A stretch of DNA of 64,000 bases from an uncultured Coriobacteriaceae bacterium. GTDB taxonomy: Bacteria; Actinomycetota; Coriobacteriia; Coriobacteriales; Atopobiaceae. Position numbers and translations under genes: made by a program. Location: assembly GCA_902777325.1 (NCBI GenBank), contig CACYTH010000004.1, positions 124,001 to 188,000 of the forward strand, read 5' to 3'. The notes under the pieces were generated by a model, which had not been told where the DNA came from, made no database searches, and worked only from the letters and a program-made list of their open reading frames with translations. Within the stretch, counting starts at the first letter, position 1, and each line of letters opens with the position of its first letter. Shown one piece after another: positions 49,859 to 58,088 of the stretch.

Positions 49859-50355
49859 GCGGACGCACCTCCCTCGGCGGACTCGGCGGCCAGCGAACGC
49901 AGGACCTTCTTTGCCTTGTCGGGCGTGAGGCTGCTGTACGTGGTGCCGTTGATCATCATGACGGGCGAGAGCGAGCAGCAGCCCAGGCAGGCCACGTGCT
50001 CCAGCGAGAAGAGGCCGTCGGGCGTGGTCTCGCCGTCGTGGATGCCCAGCTCGTCGGAGATTGCCGCGGAGATGAGCTCGGAGCCGTTGACGTGGCAGGC
50101 GGTGCCCTGGCAGAGCATGATGAGGTGCTTGCCCACCGGCTCGAGCCGGAACTGCGCGTAGAAGGTGGCCACGCCCACGATGGTGGCGATGGGCGTGCCG
50201 GTTCGCTGGGCGATGTACTCCATGGCGTCCATGGGCAGGTAGCCGTAGGCCTCCTGCGTCTCCTGCAGGATGGCGATCAGGCTGCCGGGCACGTCGGCGT
50301 AGGTATCGAGCGTGGGCTCGATGAGCGACAGGTCGCTCGGATTTTGCTTCGACAT
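49855..50355 (-). CDS. NuoE-like [2Fe-2S] subunit
   Basis: A 166-residue thioredoxin-fold ferredoxin. LIAILQETQEAYGYLP and GVATFYAQFRLEPVGKHLI are NuoE blocks; the cluster Cys are in CQGTACHVNG and CLGCCSLSP. It is the first gene of the three-gene operon and should shuttle electrons to or from the NuoF-like flavin. The ATG at 50355 has AGGGGG 6-7 nt upstream; an ATG at 50361 is too close to it. Confidence 0.93.
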   Translation of the reverse strand: MSKQNPSDLSLIEPTLDTYADVPGSLIAILQETQEAYGYLPMDAMEYIAQRTGTPIATIVGVATFYAQFRLEPVGKHLIMLCQGTACHVNGSELISAAISDELGIHDGETTPDGLFSLEHVACLGCCSLSPVMMINGTTYSSLTPDKAKKVLRSLAAESAEGGASA

Positions 50356-50518
50356 ACGCATTCCCCCTAGGGTATGTTGAGAGCCTAACTTGGCCACTAT
50401 ACGTGAGGAATGGCGGGGGTTGCGAAATCGGTCACGTAATCTCACCTGATGGAAATGCTTCGGTAAAGATTGGGAGAGTGTGCCTTCTTAAATGTGACTC
50501 GCTTATATATGTACCTCC

Positions 50519-50595
50519 GGGGACAAAATCTATCGATCGTCCTTCCAGCCTGTACGCGGGGACAAAATCTATCGATCGTCCTTCCAGCCTGTACG
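50519..50595. repeat. Tandem 39-bp direct repeat upstream of the NUDIX gene
   Basis: Two exact head-to-tail copies (50519-50557, and 50558-50595 lacking the last base), each containing the palindrome-like TATCGATCG. The pair lies 46-122 bp before the NUDIX start and after a TATATAT-rich stretch. It may be a double operator or a recent slippage duplication. Confidence 0.9.
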
Positions 50596-50640
50596 ATCGC
50601 GTACAATCCCATGGACCACATCGCATCCGAGGAGTTCTAC

Positions 50641-51033
50641 ATGAAAACCATCCATGTTGTCGCAGCCATTATTCAGCAGAACGGGCGCATCCTTGCCACT
50701 CAACGTGGCTATGGCGAGTACAAAGATGGATGGGAGTTTCCCGGTGGCAAGATCGAAGGCGATGAAACTCCCGAACAGGCCATAATCCGAGAGATACGCG
50801 AAGAACTCGCCATGGAGATACAGGTTGAGCGCCACGTTGTTGACGTGGCCTGGGACTACCCCACATTCCATTTGGAAATGCGCTGCTTCCTATGCACTAT
50901 CTCCGAGGGATCGCCACACCTTTTGGAGCACGAGGCCGCTCGTTGGCTGGAACCGTCTGACATCGACTCAGTGGACTGGCTTCCCGCGGACGTTCTGGTC
51001 GTTGACGCACTTAAAGCACAGTCTGTGGTCTAG
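50641..51033 (+). CDS. NUDIX hydrolase, MutT (8-oxo-dGTP diphosphatase)-like
   Basis: A 130-residue enzyme. The Nudix box is complete, beginning GGKIEGDETPEQA and continuing IIREIREELAMEI. VVAAIIQQNGRILATQRGYG before it and WLPADVLVVDAL after are typical of MutT/CTP-pyrophosphohydrolase proteins. It should hydrolyse oxidised or otherwise abnormal nucleoside triphosphates. GAGGAG precedes the ATG. G+C is lower than in the surrounding chromosome. It converges with the PLD-helicase with a 28-bp gap; the two may form a unit acquired together. Confidence 0.9.
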   Translation: MKTIHVVAAIIQQNGRILATQRGYGEYKDGWEFPGGKIEGDETPEQAIIREIREELAMEIQVERHVVDVAWDYPTFHLEMRCFLCTISEGSPHLLEHEAARWLEPSDIDSVDWLPADVLVVDALKAQSVV

Positions 51034-51061
51034 GCTCAGCGGTTACACAGTAAGTCACGCC

Positions 51062-54000
51062 TCATCCAGAGGTAATGTAGTCATAAAGCTCGTCAGCAAC
51101 AGGCGTGAGCAGGTCGTATTCTATTTCCACAGCTGGCTTATCGGTTCCGGCCATGATGATGGGGGTAAAGCGACCCGTTGGCATCATCTCTCCCAGATAG
51201 TAGAACTCTTTTGACTCAGCATCACTTTTGTTCTTGCGAACAAATAGGTGCGTGCGCATGCCGTTGCTCTCGACATTCTTCAAGCGCTCGATCTCAGGTG
51301 AGTTCATGTTTCGAGGCTGCTTGGAGATTGCGATCAATCGTGATGGAGTAACGAACCTATCCTGATAGCGAATGCTATCGGCAATATCGTCGCCCTTCTC
51401 GTAATTGATAAATACTGGGAAGGTGTTCGTGTCAGCATCGTACTTGTAGCCGCCAATGTTTTGGCCGTTGACATTTTGGTGCCATTCAAGAATTCGGCAT
51501 ACATCCTCATAGGTGTATTTCTGATATAGCACTAGGCTTGTGTCTCTGTAGTTCTGCGCGAATCGCTTGCCGTGGATAAAGATCCCGTAATCCACGACCT
51601 CCTCTAACTGACTCTTGAATTCGGGGTCCATCAAAGCACGTGCAAAGGTGTCCGAAATCTCGAAGTCTCGATCCCCGGAAGCCAAGAAAGTGCAGAGAGA
51701 GAAGGTGTTAGCTTGTCCGCCCGTAAGAAAAGCAGAGCTTAAAACGTTCCTCACTGAGCAAGCGGCTGTTGGAAGAGACTGATGCTCCTCATGAACTGCG
51801 CGTTCATAAGCCTCTCGCGAGACAATCGGTGATGCTAGAAGCATCTTAAGCAGCAAGAGATCCTGCACTCGTTTGCCCGAAGCAAGTTTCTGTGAAACAA
51901 AGCGCAGCATCTGCTCTTGAGTTTTAGTGAACTTGGTTTCGTATTCGCGCTCATATTTAGTTAGAAATGCGTGATATGAACCAAGTCTATTGTTGGAGAA
52001 AATGAGCTGTACGTCGATAGCACCATTCTCATAGAAGTCCATCAATGTCGGAATGCGTCCAAGCATGTTCTTGAGAGCAACGTACTCATTGCGGACTAGC
52101 CTCACGGACCCAAACTTTTCTCGATCAATCAGCTGATAGATGCGTCGCTCGGAGACCTCATCAAAACTGATCGTTGAGCAGCCAGGGATTATTCGGTTTC
52201 CCTCACGTATGAATCTGCGCAGGTTGTCCTTGTTATAGGTGCGGTCTCCCGACAGTGCGATAGGAATCAGATAACTCTTCTTATAGTTGCCGATGAAATC
52301 GAGAACGAGAACGTAGTCTTTGCCTTCATGGAGTCTAAGGCCGCGACCAAGCTGTTGCACAAAGATGATTGCCGACTCGGTGGGCCTAAGCATGACGATG
52401 AGATTTACGGAGGGTATGTCAACACCTTCGTTGAAGATATCGACGGTGAAAATGAACTCAAGCCAGTCGTCGCGCTCTGAACGGTCGCATTCGAGTCGCT
52501 CTATAGCATCTTCGCGTTGTTGATCAGTCGAGCTACCATCAAGTGCTAGTGACCTATAACCTCGCTCGCAGAATAGACGTGCAAGACGATGAGCCTCTTC
52601 GGTTCGTGAGCAGAACACGAGCCCCCTTCGAACATTGTCCACGTCATATCGCTCGAGCTGTTCTATCACATGCTCAACACGCGCATCAGAAGTGAGCCGC
52701 GCGAAGTCGGCATAGTCATCGATTTCTTCGCCATCAACTTGCAGATCGTGAATTCCAAAGTAGTGGAACGGAGCCAACATATCCGCTTCTTGCGCGCGCT
52801 GCAAAGTGATTTGGTACGCAATGTTGTTGTCAAAGAAGTCATAGACGTTGAACTCATCATTGCGGGTTGGAGTGGCAGTCATTCCCAGCATAAAGCGAGG
52901 CTCAAAATGAGAAGCTATACGCTGATAGCTACCAGCCCCCACGTGATGCGCCTCATCAAAGACCACATAGTCGAAGGTCTTGGGATCAAACTCTTCAAGA
53001 TGACGCGACAACGACTGCACGGTAGAGAACAGGTAATTTGCATCAAGCTCACGCTCGCTACCCGTGTACAATCCGAGCTTATACTCCTGACCCACCACTC
53101 GAGCGAAGCTCGCTAATGCATCTCTTGCAATTCGTTCACGGTGGACAACGAACAGCATGCGTTTCGGTTTTACCTCAGCTACATCAAAAGCAGCGAGATA
53201 GGTCTTGCCTGTGCCCGTTGCAGAGATTAGCAAGGCACGCGTTTTTCCTTCAGCCCTCAGGGCTCGCAGATTTGACAACGCTTCAGCCTGCATCTTGTTG
53301 GGGAAAACGTGAGGCTGCTCCTCCGCATTTGAAGATGCCAGAGCATCCTCCCCCGTCTCGTGGAGGAAAGTGCTGTTACGAAATGCCGGACGCTTCCAAC
53401 GTGCTCGATATGAAGAAAGCCATTCATCCGTAACCGGCTTTGCGCTTGGAGAATTCCAAAGATTCTCGAAAGCATTTCTAGTTGCGTCACAGATGGCACC
53501 CTGCTGATAGCTTCTCACAAGCAGATTCCACTCGGAGTTCGCCAGCAATGCTTCTTGCGTAAGATTCGAGCTGCCAATAACGAGCGTACGCATGCCCGAT
53601 GAATCAAATAAGTAGCCCTTGGTATGCAAAGGACCCTCGTAAGCTTTCAGCTCAATATTCGAGAATCGGTTTAGCCTGGCAAGAGCATCGGGGTCGTTAA
53701 AGCTCAAATAGGTGCTAACCAGTACTCTTCCAGAAATATTCCGACGTTCGAGATCGAGAAGAGTCTTCAATAGAACGGTGACGCCGCTGTCGGTAACAAA
53801 GGCGACCGCAACGTCAAAGTGGTCGCACCGCTGAAACTCCTGCTCAAGTGTTGATAGCACGTTCTCCGAAGCAGAGACATCATTGAACAGCAGCTTTGGA
53901 ACAAATGGTGCTGAAGCATACGCCGTACGATCAATAAAACCTGTTTGCAGAGACCGAAGATAATCGCGCTCGACTTCATTGGCAGTCGAATCTATATGCC

Positions 54001-54193
54001 TTCTGAAAGCCTCCGCATCATAGCCTTGAGTTTCGAGCTCAATCCTTCGTATACGATCACGCAAATCTGTTACCAACGGAAGCTCCTTCATCACCCCTCG
54101 CATCCCAACCAGGATAGCGACAAGAAGCTCAGAATGACTCATTCGATCAACAGACGGATCATGAATCACCCGGAGGGGTGTGTAGTAAAGCAT
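51062..54193 (-). CDS. Phospholipase-D nuclease/SF2 helicase/DUF3427 protein
   Basis: Up to 1043 residues. Residues ~75-270 form a PLD-like HKD nuclease domain with one visible motif (HTKGYLFDSSGMRTLVIGSSN). Residues ~290-650 are an SF2 DEAD/DEAH-like helicase: SATGTGKTYLAAFD (Walker A), FDEAHH (II), MTATPTR (III) and QQLGRGLRLHEG (VI). The C-terminal ~300 residues match the DUF3427 region. Such proteins cut and unwind nucleic acid and occur in defence islands. Base composition is near 50% G+C by eye, unlike its neighbours, suggesting transfer. The start is unresolved: no in-frame ATG (54193, 54142, 54091) has a good ribosome site. Confidence 0.85.
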   Translation of the reverse strand: MLYYTPLRVIHDPSVDRMSHSELLVAILVGMRGVMKELPLVTDLRDRIRRIELETQGYDAEAFRRHIDSTANEVERDYLRSLQTGFIDRTAYASAPFVPKLLFNDVSASENVLSTLEQEFQRCDHFDVAVAFVTDSGVTVLLKTLLDLERRNISGRVLVSTYLSFNDPDALARLNRFSNIELKAYEGPLHTKGYLFDSSGMRTLVIGSSNLTQEALLANSEWNLLVRSYQQGAICDATRNAFENLWNSPSAKPVTDEWLSSYRARWKRPAFRNSTFLHETGEDALASSNAEEQPHVFPNKMQAEALSNLRALRAEGKTRALLISATGTGKTYLAAFDVAEVKPKRMLFVVHRERIARDALASFARVVGQEYKLGLYTGSERELDANYLFSTVQSLSRHLEEFDPKTFDYVVFDEAHHVGAGSYQRIASHFEPRFMLGMTATPTRNDEFNVYDFFDNNIAYQITLQRAQEADMLAPFHYFGIHDLQVDGEEIDDYADFARLTSDARVEHVIEQLERYDVDNVRRGLVFCSRTEEAHRLARLFCERGYRSLALDGSSTDQQREDAIERLECDRSERDDWLEFIFTVDIFNEGVDIPSVNLIVMLRPTESAIIFVQQLGRGLRLHEGKDYVLVLDFIGNYKKSYLIPIALSGDRTYNKDNLRRFIREGNRIIPGCSTISFDEVSERRIYQLIDREKFGSVRLVRNEYVALKNMLGRIPTLMDFYENGAIDVQLIFSNNRLGSYHAFLTKYEREYETKFTKTQEQMLRFVSQKLASGKRVQDLLLLKMLLASPIVSREAYERAVHEEHQSLPTAACSVRNVLSSAFLTGGQANTFSLCTFLASGDRDFEISDTFARALMDPEFKSQLEEVVDYGIFIHGKRFAQNYRDTSLVLYQKYTYEDVCRILEWHQNVNGQNIGGYKYDADTNTFPVFINYEKGDDIADSIRYQDRFVTPSRLIAISKQPRNMNSPEIERLKNVESNGMRTHLFVRKNKSDAESKEFYYLGEMMPTGRFTPIIMAGTDKPAVEIEYDLLTPVADELYDYITSG

Positions 54194-54224
54194 TAAAGGG
54201 CCACTTTATTGTGAGAGCTGTCCG

Positions 54225-54533
54225 CTACCTCCGCCTCTTCATCGGATCCGGCAGCTCCGCCAGCATCGCCTCGACCATTTCCGCGACGGCATCAGAATCT
54301 TCCACATCCACCACCAGCATCGGCGACGCGCCGTCATACGGGATCTCCTCCATCGCAAGCGCGGCCCGCGAAGCGTCCGTCACCTTCACCAGAAACCGGT
54401 CGTCGTACACCCCGCCAAAGAGCTTGCCGCGCGCGTACAGCAGGTACTCCCCCATCATCTTGCGCGTGGCGACCTCGGGCACACCCGCGAGCAGCTCAAG
54501 CACGTATTCCAGGTATTCGGGTGACGACGCCAT
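54225..54533 (-). CDS. TfoX N-terminal-domain protein
   Basis: A 102-residue protein that is only the TfoX_N domain: ATRKMMGEYLLYARGKLFGGVYDDRFLVKV is the family core. Full TfoX/Sxy competence regulators have a second domain, absent here, so a competence role should not be assumed. AGAGGGGAG precedes the ATG at 54533. G+C returns to the genomic level in this gene, marking the right edge of the low-G+C insert. Confidence 0.85.
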   Translation of the reverse strand: MASSPEYLEYVLELLAGVPEVATRKMMGEYLLYARGKLFGGVYDDRFLVKVTDASRAALAMEEIPYDGASPMLVVDVEDSDAVAEMVEAMLAELPDPMKRRR

Positions 54534-54634
54534 GTTCCGCTCCCCTCTGGCCCCTACGGACAGTCCACGTGCCAAGGCACATGCTAGTACGCCCAATTAT
54601 GCGCCTGCTACAGAACATAGGCCCCAACATCAGG

Positions 54635-55270
54635 TCAAATAAGCCCGCACATGTGCGCATAGAGCACGACCGCCGCGTCCACGGCCACAAACACCGGAAG
54701 TCCCCAGACGAAGTACCACTTCTGGGTCTTGTGGCGGACGATGCTCATCGCAAGCAGCCCGCCGACCGCCCCGCCAATCAGGCTGAGCCCCAGCAGACGC
54801 GCCTCCGGAGAGCGGCGACGGTAGTCGTTGCCGGTGGCCGCCACGTGCTTGTCCCACGCAAACGCGACAAAGGTGGCCACGTTGACAACGGCCAGGAAGA
54901 TGCCCAGAACCTTGAGCCTGGCGAGGTTCCACCCCGTCGTGAGGCCGGCAGTGCTCACGTCAAGCGTCACGAGGCCAAAGCGCACCGTCGCCACGAGCCC
55001 CCACACGATCAGGCACACGATGGCCAAGAACCACCACGAGATGTTGTCTTTGTTCATACGGTGCCCGCGGCCGGTCCCCGTGATGATGAATAGCGCAAAC
55101 AGCATCCCCAGCGCGCCGCCTGCGATCGGAAAGACGTCCATGATGAGAGAATTTGCCGCCGAGTCATCGACCGCGGGCCAGCGCATGCAGATGTGAAAGT
55201 CGATGACGAACGCCAGAAACGCCACCGCGTTTATCGCTATCAGATAGAGAAGGAATGGATCCAGATTCAT
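54635..55270 (-). CDS. DUF1294 membrane protein with duplicated domain
   Basis: 211 residues with about six membrane segments. The C-terminal half is a standard DUF1294 unit (FAWDKHVA, RRRSPEARLLGLSLIGGAVGGLLAMSIVRHKTQKWYF). The N-terminal half looks like a worn copy of it (AFLAFVIDFHICMRW, FPIAGGALGMLFALFI). Single DUF1294 proteins are about 90-110 residues, so this is an internal duplication. Function is unknown. GGGGAGGTGG precedes the ATG at 55270. Confidence 0.82.
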   Translation of the reverse strand: MNLDPFLLYLIAINAVAFLAFVIDFHICMRWPAVDDSAANSLIMDVFPIAGGALGMLFALFIITGTGRGHRMNKDNISWWFLAIVCLIVWGLVATVRFGLVTLDVSTAGLTTGWNLARLKVLGIFLAVVNVATFVAFAWDKHVAATGNDYRRRSPEARLLGLSLIGGAVGGLLAMSIVRHKTQKWYFVWGLPVFVAVDAAVVLYAHMCGLI

Positions 55271-55405
55271 GGCCACCTCCCCGTGCCGGTCGGTTGTTGC
55301 ATGGGCCAGCATAGCAGCTTTGCGGTTGAGGGATGCACCTGTTGCTTTGCTAGAATGGGAAACCAAACGTTATCGCTTCCCCGTGTGACCTCGAAGGACT
55401 CTAGG

Positions 55406-55612
55406 ATGGCCCGTCAAACTGGCAGAAAGCGCATGACCCTCTCCGAGCACCTCGCGATGAGGGCCCAGGCTGCCGAGGAGTCCCGCGCCCGCGAGGAGGC
55501 GCGCGCTCATACGATCCAGAACCTCCGTGAGCTGGACAAGCAGGTGATGTGTACCTGTCCGACGTGCGTCAAGCTCCGCGCGATGGCCAAGGAGCGCAAG
55601 GGGCGAGGATGA
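55406..55612 (+). CDS. Small basic protein with a Cys cluster
   Basis: A 68-residue protein not recognised: a basic start (MARQTGRKRMTLSEHL), a helical charged middle (AEESRAREEARAH) and CTCPTC near the end, which could bind metal. AAGGA sits 8 nt before the ATG at 55406; longer in-frame reading upstream overlaps the divergent gene's leader. Repeat A copy 3 follows directly. Confidence 0.55.
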   Translation: MARQTGRKRMTLSEHLAMRAQAAEESRAREEARAHTIQNLRELDKQVMCTCPTCVKLRAMAKERKGRG

Positions 55613-55622
55613 GACGGCGCCA

Positions 55623-55657
55623 GTGACACACAAACTCCGTGGGAGTTAGTGTGTCAC
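55623..55657. repeat. Dispersed 35-bp palindromic repeat A, copy 3
   Basis: Same outer arms GTGACACAC/GTGTGTCAC and inner ACTCC/GGAGT stem as the copies at 36410 and 37470, with the loop triplet in the opposite orientation (GTG instead of CAC). Lies between the small Cys-cluster gene and the tRNA-Glu terminator. Confidence 0.92.
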
Positions 55658-55673
55658 CCTCTGTTTAGAAATG

Positions 55674-55695
55674 AAAACAGGCCCCGAAGGGCCTG
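55674..55695 (-). terminator. Terminator of the tRNA-Gln/tRNA-Glu operon
   Basis: On the minus strand CAGGCCC pairs with GGGCCTG across TTCG, a stable tetraloop, then TTTT. Confidence 0.9.
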
Positions 55696-55706
55696 CGAAG
55701 AAATCA

Positions 55707-55783
55707 TGGTAGCCCGTACCAGATTCGAACTGGTGATCTCCGCCTTGAGAGGGCGGCGTCCTAAACCGCTAGACGAACGGGCC
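55707..55783 (-). tRNA. tRNA-Glu (anticodon CTC), second copy
   Basis: Sequence identical to 44412-44488, with full cloverleaf, anticodon CTC and encoded CCA. It is the downstream member of a two-tRNA transcript. Confidence 0.95.
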
Positions 55784-55797
55784 ATGCCCTTGAAGAA

Positions 55798-55871
55798 TGG
55801 CTGGGACTGAGAGAATCGAACTCCCACTGACGGAACCAGAATCCGTTGTCCTACCGTTAGACGAAGTCCCA
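55798..55871 (-). tRNA. tRNA-Gln (anticodon CTG)
   Basis: A 74-nt cloverleaf with the U1-A72 pair typical of bacterial tRNA-Gln, anticodon stem ACGGA/TCCGT enclosing TTCTGGT (anticodon CTG), a GTTCGATTC T loop and encoded CCA. It lies 14 bp upstream of tRNA-Glu in the same transcript. Confidence 0.95.
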
Positions 55872-55901
55872 GTGTTTCCACTTGCTTCAAGGCAAGAAGA
55901 A

Positions 55902-55930
55902 ACTATACGTGAAACCATTTGATAATGCAA
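55902..55930 (-). promoter_or_regulatory. Promoter of the tRNA-Gln/tRNA-Glu operon
   Basis: On the minus strand TTGCAT (55930-55925), a 17-nt spacer and TATAGT (55907-55902), about 30 bp before the tRNA-Gln 5' end. Confidence 0.8.
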
Positions 55931-56112
55931 GCCCCTATCGTCACTTTTTTCAATTTGCATCAACTTTGGTCGATACTGCATATTCAGCCGAGCGCTTACC
56001 CCTTCCAACTGGCATAACTCCGCGGCATATAAACCTGCACTAATAACAAAAGCAACCTGTAATAAGTACTAAAAGAAGTAGTCGAAATCACGTAATATGC
56101 TGGTCGCAACCC

Positions 56113-56121
56113 TGTTACACT
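56113..56121 (+). promoter_or_regulatory. Candidate extended -10 for the 46-residue membrane protein gene
   Basis: TGTTACACT gives TACACT with an upstream TG. The start point would be near 56128, leaving a ~45-nt leader with the hairpin GTGCGT-GTT-ACGCAC. Confidence 0.4.
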
Positions 56122-56173
56122 CGACTTGAAAATGTTACGTGCGTGTTACGCACGATGAGGTAAGGAGGCCATC

Positions 56174-56314
56174 ATGGCAGCGGTTGCATTCATTCTGAGC
56201 TTGGTTTTCACTGGTATTGTGGCATCGTTCCTCAACGTTGATGCGGGTACCTCGCACGGCGATACCCCCGATTACCACCTCGTTCCCTTTGCGGGTGACG
56301 TCTGGGGCGCGTAG
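56174..56314 (+). CDS. 46-residue membrane microprotein
   Basis: A short gene with every sign of being real: TAAGGAGG 5-6 nt before the ATG, a leader hairpin, a putative extended -10 and a strong terminator 36 bp after the stop. The product starts MAAVAFILSLVFTGIVASFL, one hydrophobic helix, followed by a polar, Asp/His/Pro-containing tail that ends FAGDVWGA. It could be a membrane-inserted regulatory or toxin-like peptide; no family is recognised. No overlapping or flanking partner gene is present. Confidence 0.7.
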   Translation: MAAVAFILSLVFTGIVASFLNVDAGTSHGDTPDYHLVPFAGDVWGA

Positions 56315-56350
56315 GGCAGCGACTCCCCTACCCATAGAGCATCCGACATT

Positions 56351-56384
56351 GGAGCGCCTCCCCACGGGGAGGCGCTCCTGTTTT
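56351..56384 (+). terminator. Rho-independent terminator of the microprotein gene
   Basis: GGAGCGCCTCCCC pairs with GGGGAGGCGCTCC around a 2-nt centre (a longer loop in practice), then TGTTTT. Confidence 0.92.
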
Positions 56385-56518
56385 AGTTATGCGCGGAATG
56401 ACGGCGACCTGCAACATGCCCGGCATCAAAGATGATCTGATTCCCTGTTACGCGATGGGCTGAGCCGTCAAATCTGATCGACCAGTGAGCTTGTGGCAGC
56501 GATCTGCCCCTCCGCTCG

Positions 56519-57931
56519 CTACTCGTTCTCCAAGAAGCTCCTCCAGAGCTCCTCGCGCAGCGCTCCATAGGTGTTCTCCACCTCTCCGTCCACAACGGCC
56601 GCCAGCAGCTGGTGCAACACCCTGCCGATCGCGGGGCCGGGCTTTCCGCCCAGCACCTCGAGCACGTCGCGCCCGTCCACGGCCAGGTCCTTGGTGCTCA
56701 GCACCATGTCCCTTTGCCCCTCCGCCTGCAGGATGCGGTCCATCTCGTCGAGCTCCACCGCGTACCAGGCGCACTTGGGCGCCTTGCTCACCGCATCGGC
56801 GCGCTTGATCTCCATAAGCTCGAAGGCAAGCGATAGCGCGTTGCCGGGGTCGGACTCCTCCATCACGGCCAGCGTGCGCCGCATCGAGCGCGCCGTCGGA
56901 CGCACGATATGGTCGTGGTAGTGCACCAGCGTGCACGTGCTGCGAATCAAATCCGCAGGTAGCCCCATGCGCTTCATGATGAACTCGGCCTGCTCGGCGC
57001 TCAGCACCGGATGTCCGTAGAAGTGCCCGCGCCCGAGCGCGTCCATCGTGAAGGTGGCCGGCTTGCCCACGTCGTGCAGGAGCGCCGCCCACCTCAGACG
57101 CAGCGACGCCGTGCCCGCGGTAAAGCACTCCACCGCGTTGCACACGTGGATCGTGTGCTCCATCACGTCGTAGATGTGCCAAGAGCTGTGCTGGTCAAAG
57201 CCGCGCATGGCGCTCAGCTCTGGCACGGCGGCGCACAGCACGTCGGCCTCGTGCCTGAGCGCCCAGCCAACGCGACCGGTGCCGACGATGCCGTTCATCT
57301 CCTGCCCGATACGCTCCTGCGCGATGTCCGCCAGGCCGGGCGCGGCGGCAACCAGCGCCTCGTGGGTCTTCCCCTCCACCGCAAAGCCCATGCGACAGGC
57401 AAAGCGCACCGCGCGCAACATGCGCAGCGCGTCCTCGTCAAAGCGGGTCGCCGGGTCCCCCACAGCGCGGATCAGGCCCGCTGCCAGGTCCTCTCGCCCG
57501 CCAAAGGGGTCGAGAAGCCCACGCTCGGGGTGGTAGGCCATCGCGTTGACCGTAAAGTCGCGCCGCGCGAGGTCCTCGCGCACGTCGCTCACAAAGCGCA
57601 CCTCGTCCGGATGACGATGGTCGCTGTAGGCACCGTCCACGCGGAAGGTGGTCACCTCTATCGGCTCGCCGTCCACCACGGCCGTCACGGTACCGTGCTT
57701 GGTGCCGGTCTCCTCCACCGGAATGCCCGCGGCACGCAGGGTCTCCTCCGTCTGCTGCCAGAGGGCCGACGTGCAGATGTCCACGTCGTGCGGCGGCAGC
57801 CCAAGCAGCGCGTCGCGCACCCATCCGCCCACGATCCACGCCTCGAAGCCGGCGGCCTCAAGCGCCTCGAGCACACGCAGCGCGTATGCTGGCGGCTCAT
57901 AGCACACATCTTGCAACACGGTCTTGGCCAT
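56519..57931 (-). CDS. cca: CCA-adding enzyme / tRNA nucleotidyltransferase
   Basis: 470 residues, class II nucleotidyltransferase. IVGGWVRDALLGLPPHDVDI holds the catalytic GG and D-x-D; RRDFTVNAMAY and DEDALRMLRAVRFA are the next signature blocks. An HD domain (ALLHDVGKPATF) follows, as in bifunctional repair enzymes. It builds or repairs the tRNA 3' CCA; since tRNAs here encode CCA, repair is the main expected role. AGGAGG precedes the ATG at 57931. It diverges from pepC. Confidence 0.93.
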   Translation of the reverse strand: MAKTVLQDVCYEPPAYALRVLEALEAAGFEAWIVGGWVRDALLGLPPHDVDICTSALWQQTEETLRAAGIPVEETGTKHGTVTAVVDGEPIEVTTFRVDGAYSDHRHPDEVRFVSDVREDLARRDFTVNAMAYHPERGLLDPFGGREDLAAGLIRAVGDPATRFDEDALRMLRAVRFACRMGFAVEGKTHEALVAAAPGLADIAQERIGQEMNGIVGTGRVGWALRHEADVLCAAVPELSAMRGFDQHSSWHIYDVMEHTIHVCNAVECFTAGTASLRLRWAALLHDVGKPATFTMDALGRGHFYGHPVLSAEQAEFIMKRMGLPADLIRSTCTLVHYHDHIVRPTARSMRRTLAVMEESDPGNALSLAFELMEIKRADAVSKAPKCAWYAVELDEMDRILQAEGQRDMVLSTKDLAVDGRDVLEVLGGKPGPAIGRVLHQLLAAVVDGEVENTYGALREELWRSFLENE

Positions 57932-58088
57932 ACGTTCCTCCTAGCGCTTTGAGCTGGGATTATTCGAACGAGTGCAAACGCATCCAGTATAAGTCTTTAA
58001 ACCCTTGGTCCGCTCACATTTGCTGGCGTGCTATGCTCATCTGGCTTAAGAAAGACGTGAGCGTACGCTCAGAGTGACTGGAGGCCCC

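Noticed and set aside
50519..50595. CRISPR-like repeat pair
   Set aside because: The two 39-bp copies abut with no spacer.
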